Assembly (NCBI GenBank): GCA_964618175.1
Contig: CAZTZX010000025.1
Span: 1 to 25,200, forward strand
Length of the DNA: 25,200 bases
Source of the DNA: DTU018 sp964618175
GTDB taxonomy: Bacteria > Bacillota > Syntrophomonadia > Syntrophomonadales > Syntrophomonadaceae
Direction: 5' to 3'
Shown here: in pieces, positions 22,334 through 25,200 of the stretch
How the letters are laid out: the number at the start of each line of letters is the position of its first letter
Numbering within the stretch: the stretch's first letter is position 1
The notes under the pieces: model-generated
Database searches by the model: none
What the model saw: the letters and a program-made list of their open reading frames with translations, nothing else
What the model was told of the DNA's origin: nothing
Translations under genes and position numbers: made by a program

Positions 22334-22792
22334 CTATCGATCCGTAGCATTGTCTGTGGATAGGGAGGCGTTGCTATAAGTGGCTTCTTGTATCATCAAC
22401 TTTAAAGTCTCGGCATCAAGGCTTCCAGTGGGACTTAAACTATGACTACGTTGGAAATTGCTGATGAAATCCGTCGCCTGTTCTTCCTCAGTCATACCCA
22501 ACATTAGCAACATTTTCCGTATTTCCGCCTTATCCTGGTTAGTTACCAGCATGAGTTGACTAGAGCGACCAACCTGTTCATTATTGTGGATCACGGTGAT
22601 GGGCGCGAATGAGTCATTTTCGACATCATTCATTTCATCAGAGGGCTCAACCGTGGCTGCCATTGCGGAATTACTGATTAGTTGAGAACGCTCGGCCAGA
22701 ATGTCAAAGTTACTGGCCACGCCCATAGCAGCGCCAATCATGGTAGCTGCACATATCATTAAAACTAGAAATATGAAGTGTCCACGCGTCAT
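22334..22792 (-). CDS. Membrane-anchored protein with peptidoglycan-binding-like domain
   Basis: A 152-residue protein. Residues 1-28 form a signal-anchor (MTRGHFIFLVLMICAATMIGAA), so the remainder probably faces outward. A polar linker of about 60 residues precedes a C-terminal segment with the PG_binding_1 pattern (MLGMTEEEQATDFISNFQRSHSL, then PTGSLDAETLKLM): a helix, the FQR core and the G-x-x-D-x-x-T turn. Only one such unit is present. A cell-wall-binding or spore-coat role fits but is not shown. The ATG at 22792 has GGAGGT (22800-22805 on the complement); an earlier in-frame ATG at 22840 has none. A possible promoter on the complement is TTGATA (22835-22840), 17 bases, TACTAT (22812-22817). 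Confidence 0.72.
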   Translation of the reverse strand: MTRGHFIFLVLMICAATMIGAAMGVASNFDILAERSQLISNSAMAATVEPSDEMNDVENDSFAPITVIHNNEQVGRSSQLMLVTNQDKAEIRKMLLMLGMTEEEQATDFISNFQRSHSLSPTGSLDAETLKLMIQEATYSNASLSTDNATDR

Positions 22793-22811
22793 AATCTCAA
22801 CCTCCACATAT

Positions 22812-22840
22812 ATAGTAAAATATTCCACAAAAAATATCAA
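22812..22840 (-). promoter_or_regulatory. Possible promoter for the peptidoglycan-binding-like gene
   Basis: On the complement TTGATA (22835-22840), a 17-base spacer and TACTAT (22812-22817), 19 bases before the start codon at 22792. Confidence 0.45.
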
Positions 22841-22864
22841 TTAATGTAGCATATTTCACCAATG

Positions 22865-22889
22865 AAAAAGGGATCCCCGTAAGGATCCC
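22865..22889 (-). terminator. Terminator of the Mop-domain gene
   Basis: On the complement GGGATCC-TTACGG-GGATCCC, a perfect 7-bp stem, then TTTTTC. It lies 18 bases after the stop of the gene at 22908-23141. Confidence 0.88.
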
Positions 22890-22907
22890 GCTACGAAATA
22901 GCCGCAT

Positions 22908-23141
22908 TTATACCCCGTAATCACGCTCTTCCTTATTATCTTTTATTAAGCTAACATCAGTTGAGTTGAACATAGCAAATACCTCATCACCAGGATGCAG
23001 ATCCATCGCCTGGGCGGCTCCGGCGGTGATGGTGGCATATACCGGCCTGTCTCCAACATCTATGATCACTTCCGCCATATCCTGCCCGGTTTTGACATCC
23101 ATTATTTTTCCCACTAATTTATTAGGCTGACTAATGCGCAT
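22908..23141 (-). CDS. Single-domain Mop/TOBE molybdate-binding protein (molbindin-like)
   Basis: A 77-residue protein that is a single Mop domain: MRISQPNKLVGKIMDVKTGQ, then AEVIIDVGDRPVYATITAGA, then LHPGDEVFAMFNSTDVSLI. Stand-alone Mop proteins (molbindins) assemble into hexamers that bind molybdate or tungstate in the cytoplasm, as storage or for homeostasis. Ser, Lys/Arg and the S-T-D-V region at the binding interface look intact. The acidic C-terminal tail (KDNKEERDYGV) is extra. The ATG at 23141 follows AAAAGGAG on the complement (23149-23156). The organism would need Mo or W for formate dehydrogenases, which fits syntrophic metabolism (inference). It is divergent from the SPFH gene, with overlapping promoters. 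Confidence 0.9.
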   Translation of the reverse strand: MRISQPNKLVGKIMDVKTGQDMAEVIIDVGDRPVYATITAGAAQAMDLHPGDEVFAMFNSTDVSLIKDNKEERDYGV

Positions 23142-23184
23142 GCTAAAACTCCTTTTCTTTTAGAATGTGCAGGGCCCACTCAAA

Positions 23185-23212
23185 ATATTATCGGTTCAAT
23201 TAAGGCTTGCAA
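23185..23212 (-). promoter_or_regulatory. Probable promoter for the Mop gene, sharing its -35 with the SPFH promoter
   Basis: On the complement TTGCAA (23207-23212), a 16-base spacer and TAATAT (23185-23190). TTGCAA is its own reverse complement and also serves as the -35 of the plus-strand promoter. Confidence 0.45.
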
Positions 23213-23234
23213 AATGATAGAAAAGTGATATCAT
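23207..23234 (+). promoter_or_regulatory. Probable promoter for the SPFH operon
   Basis: TTGCAA (23207-23212), a 16-base spacer and TATCAT (23229-23234), preceded by TG at 23226-23227 (an extended -10). About 35 bases lie between the -10 and the ATG at 23269. Confidence 0.45.
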
Positions 23235-23268
23235 AATAATAACAACAATGAATTGAAGGAGGATAACG

Positions 23269-24126
23269 ATGAGCGAGAAACAAGCGTGGAAAATGAATGG
23301 TTTCGTAGGCATTTTCATAATATTATTGCTGCTAGGTTTGGCGGTCTACGTATTTTTTACCCCTCTATCTCTGATCTGGGCAATTGGGCTGGCTGTTTTA
23401 ATTACTATAATAGTGGGGGTACTGGCCAGTGGTTTTACGATTGTTCAGCCCAACGAAGCCCGGGTGCTGACCTTTTTTGGTCGTTACGTGGGTACTATCG
23501 TTGAGGATGGTATGTGGCTGACCGTACCACTGACTGCTCGTAAACATGTATCTTTACGAGTGCGCAATTTCAATAGTAAAATGCTTAAAGTTAATGATGT
23601 GGATGGTAATCCAGTTGAAATCGCGGCGGTCGTTGTATTTAAGGTTATCAATTCCGCCCGGGCGGTGTTTGATATGGACGATTATGAAACTTTTGTGGAG
23701 ATTCAAAGTGAAACAGCTCTGCGCCATGTAGCAACCAAATATCCATACGATGTCTTTGAAGAAGGCGGATGTTCTCTGCGGGGTAATGCGGAGGAAGTAG
23801 CGGCAGAATTGGCCCGTGAACTTCAGGAACGACTAATGGTAGCCGGGGTGGAGGTTATGGAAGCCCGCTTGACCCATTTGGCCTATGCCACCGAAATAGC
23901 CAGTGCTATGCTGCAGCGCCAGCAGGCCACTGCCATTCTGGCTGCTCGCCAGAAGATCGTGGAAGGGGCGGTGGGCATGGCGGAGATGGCTATTGCCCAA
24001 CTGGAAACCAATAAAACTGTGGAATTGGATGACGAGCGGAAAGTGGCGATGATAAACAATCTCCTGGTGGCAATTGTCTCAGATCGCTCAGCACAGCCAG
24101 TAATAAATACTGGAACATTATATTAG
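23269..24126 (+). CDS. SPFH/band 7 (flotillin-like) membrane protein
   Basis: A 285-residue protein with two N-terminal hydrophobic helices (about 11-30 and 34-54) and a band 7 domain: GFTIVQPNEARVLTFFGRYVGTIVEDGMWLTVP, then the RVRNFNS...VNDVDGNPVEIAAVVVFKV core to about residue 145. This is followed by a helical segment ELARELQERLMVAGVEVMEARLTHLAYA and an alanine-rich coiled coil (AMLQRQQATAILAARQKIVEGA). SPFH proteins form large membrane-attached oligomers that organise lipid domains and partner proteins, for example proteases. No NfeD or FtsH gene is adjacent. The ATG at 23269 follows GAAGGAGGA (23255-23263). The next gene, 12 bases downstream, encodes a ribbon-helix-helix protein, an arrangement I recall from other bacteria. 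Confidence 0.92.
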   Translation: MSEKQAWKMNGFVGIFIILLLLGLAVYVFFTPLSLIWAIGLAVLITIIVGVLASGFTIVQPNEARVLTFFGRYVGTIVEDGMWLTVPLTARKHVSLRVRNFNSKMLKVNDVDGNPVEIAAVVVFKVINSARAVFDMDDYETFVEIQSETALRHVATKYPYDVFEEGGCSLRGNAEEVAAELARELQERLMVAGVEVMEARLTHLAYATEIASAMLQRQQATAILAARQKIVEGAVGMAEMAIAQLETNKTVELDDERKVAMINNLLVAIVSDRSAQPVINTGTLY

Positions 24127-24138
24127 GAAAATAAGCAA

Positions 24139-24336
24139 ATGGCACAGAAAAAATCCTTTTTGTTACGTATGAATCCCAAATTATATGAAGTAATGGAAAA
24201 ATGGGCTGCTGATGAATTCCGCAGTGTCAATGCTCACATTGAATATCTATTGAGCGATGCAGCCCGGCGCAGTGGTCGGTTAGGTAATAAAGATAAGCTG
24301 AGTCACCAGAAAAACGACGAACATGATGCTGAATAA
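24139..24336 (+). CDS. Ribbon-helix-helix (Arc-type) small DNA-binding protein
   Basis: A 65-residue protein with an Arc/MetJ-type fold: the short beta strand KKSFLLRMNPKLYEVMEKWAAD, the second helix and turn FRSVNAHIEYLLSDAARRSG, and a charged tail of about 18 residues. Such proteins bind DNA as dimers, inserting the beta strands (residues ~4-10) in the major groove. With the stop of the SPFH gene only 12 bases upstream, it is translated from the same message (weak site AGGAAAAT). It may repress its own operon, or be an adaptor used by the SPFH protein; the sequence does not decide. The transcript probably ends at the hairpin 24378-24421. Confidence 0.82.
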   Translation: MAQKKSFLLRMNPKLYEVMEKWAADEFRSVNAHIEYLLSDAARRSGRLGNKDKLSHQKNDEHDAE

Positions 24337-24377
24337 GGATGCAAGACATCTTGAATGTTCAGCCTGAGGGAGAAACG

Positions 24378-24421
24378 ACCGAAGGATCTTTCTTCATCTA
24401 ATACTAGAAAGATTCTTCGGT
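24378..24421 (+). other. Long hairpin between convergent genes
   Basis: ACCGAAGGATCTTTCT (24378-24393) and AGAAAGATTCTTCGGT (24406-24421) form a 16-bp stem around a 12-base loop. The single imperfect pair is G.U on the plus strand (C.A on the other), so the plus strand is favoured, which fits the 3' end of the SPFH-RHH operon. The following bases (TCAGACAAT) are not a U tract, so this is a hairpin 3' end rather than a textbook terminator. Confidence 0.6.
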
Positions 24422-24445
24422 TCAGACAATTGGTGCACATACTTC

Positions 24446-25200
24446 TTAGGAAGAATCCTTCTGATGTTCTCTAACAGGGATATGTAAGACAGTAACGAAC
24501 TTTTTCACCAAATCAGGATCGAACTGTGTCCCGGCACATCTTTTCAATTCCCCAATAGCTTCATCGTGGCTCAGGGCTTTTCGATAAGGCCGATCACTGG
24601 TCATAGCATCATAGGCATCGGCAATAGCTAAAATACGGCATTCTAGTGGTATTCCTTCGCCCTTTAGCCCTAAGGGATAGCCGCTGCCATTCCACCATTC
24701 ATGGTGTTTAAGCACCCAATCGGCGATATGCATGAGATCTGGAGATGCCAGAGCAATGCGGTGTCCGGTTTCACTATGCCGCTGCATTTCCTGCGTCTCT
24801 TCTCGGGTAAGAGGGCCAGGCTTAAACAGAATACTATCCCTGAGCCCCACTTTGCCAATATCATGAAACTGCGCTAAAAGTCGTAGATCAACGATACTTT
24901 GGGGAGAGAGCCCAAGAGCGGTACCCATTTCAGCCACCATAACCTGCAGTCTTTCGGCATGGCCTTCGGTGATAAAGTCTCGGGCCTCCAGTGCTTTCAT
25001 TAATGTCTGGACAATAGCGCTGCGGGCACTCTGACTGCGGTATAGTTTCTCCCGGTACATGTTATTATCCGCCTCAACGTATAACTCATTTAGGCTGATG
25101 TAAGAGTCAGTTCTACGAGCAAAACCGATGGAGAGACTCAAGGGCACACCCTGCAGAGATCGGTTTAAGGTCACTGTATTATCCTGTAGCCGCTGATAGG
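24446..25200 (-). CDS. GGDEF (C-terminal part) and HD-GYP domain protein, 5' end outside window
   Basis: The frame is open to the window edge. The first ~50 visible residues (LSLSIGFARRTDSY, LYVEADNNMYREKLYRS) are the end of a GGDEF diguanylate cyclase-type domain. Residues ~60-240 form an HD-GYP phosphodiesterase-type domain: RDFITEGHAERLQVMVAEMG, LLAQFHDIGKVGLRD, HHEWWNGSGYP (metal and GYP motif) and IADAYDAMTSDRPYRKALS. All HD-GYP motifs look intact, so hydrolysis of c-di-GMP is plausible; whether the GGDEF half is active cannot be seen here. The protein ends in REHQKDSS. It converges with the SPFH-RHH operon. Probably a signalling enzyme with a sensor domain further upstream. Confidence 0.92.
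   Translation of the reverse strand, partial: YQRLQDNTVTLNRSLQGVPLSLSIGFARRTDSYISLNELYVEADNNMYREKLYRSQSARSAIVQTLMKALEARDFITEGHAERLQVMVAEMGTALGLSPQSIVDLRLLAQFHDIGKVGLRDSILFKPGPLTREETQEMQRHSETGHRIALASPDLMHIADWVLKHHEWWNGSGYPLGLKGEGIPLECRILAIADAYDAMTSDRPYRKALSHDEAIGELKRCAGTQFDPDLVKKFVTVLHIPVREHQKDSS

Overview
The window looks like a chromosomal piece of a spore-forming, fatty-acid-oxidising anaerobe of the Clostridia, most like Syntrophomonas (Syntrophomonadaceae). The grounds are beta-oxidation genes (an acetyl-CoA hydrolase/transferase family CoA-transferase, two crotonase-family proteins, a 3-hydroxyacyl-CoA dehydrogenase), an oxygen-detoxifying flavodiiron protein with rubredoxin and NADH:rubredoxin-oxidoreductase domains, an alpha/beta-type spore protein, strong AGGAGG ribosome binding sites, and the Firmicute order dnaE...pfkA-pyk. 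The assignment rests on reading motifs, not on a database search. The sequence is a scaffold: two runs of exactly 100 N (1380-1479, 3484-3583) each interrupt two unrelated genes.

Left part (1-6.8 kb): the 3' end of an unknown gene converges on cca (tRNA nucleotidyltransferase, N-terminus lost in gap 1). Beyond the gap lies the 5' part of a CoA-transferase (minus strand). It is divergent from a PaaG-like crotonase paralogue, and the intergenic region holds an 18-bp perfect palindrome, a wider inverted repeat and a good promoter. Gap 2 joins the crotonase to a five-domain flavodiiron protein (beta-lactamase-like, flavodoxin, rubredoxin, NROR, rubredoxin). A TauE/SafE permease follows.

Middle (6.8-13.3 kb): a two-TM helical protein of unknown function, a rhomboid protease, a helical unknown protein on the minus strand, a cysteine-less AhpD-like protein, a HAD phosphatase, a small acid-soluble spore protein, an HTH-TOBE molybdate-type regulator and a YbaK-type editing deacylase.

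Information and glycolysis block (13.4-20 kb): dnaE-mtrB(TRAP)-pfkA-pyk run closely spaced on the plus strand to a strong bidirectional terminator. The TRAP gene sits in this operon with no trp gene in view. PfkA carries Asn at the metal-binding Asp103 position, and the C-terminal swivelling domain of Pyk has Asn in place of the usual His.

Right part (20-25.2 kb): a compact nested inverted-repeat element follows the pyk terminator; then hbd-crt (minus) behind a 517-bp non-coding stretch with a strongly folded ~150-nt segment; a small membrane-anchored peptidoglycan-binding-like protein; a single-domain Mop protein divergent from an SPFH/band-7 and ribbon-helix-helix pair, with apparently one shared -35 hexamer; and a GGDEF/HD-GYP signalling protein cut by the window edge. 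I see no mobile element, CRISPR array, rRNA or tRNA. The best candidates for undescribed biology are the hbd leader structure, the nested repeat after pyk, and TRAP inside the dnaE-pfkA-pyk operon.
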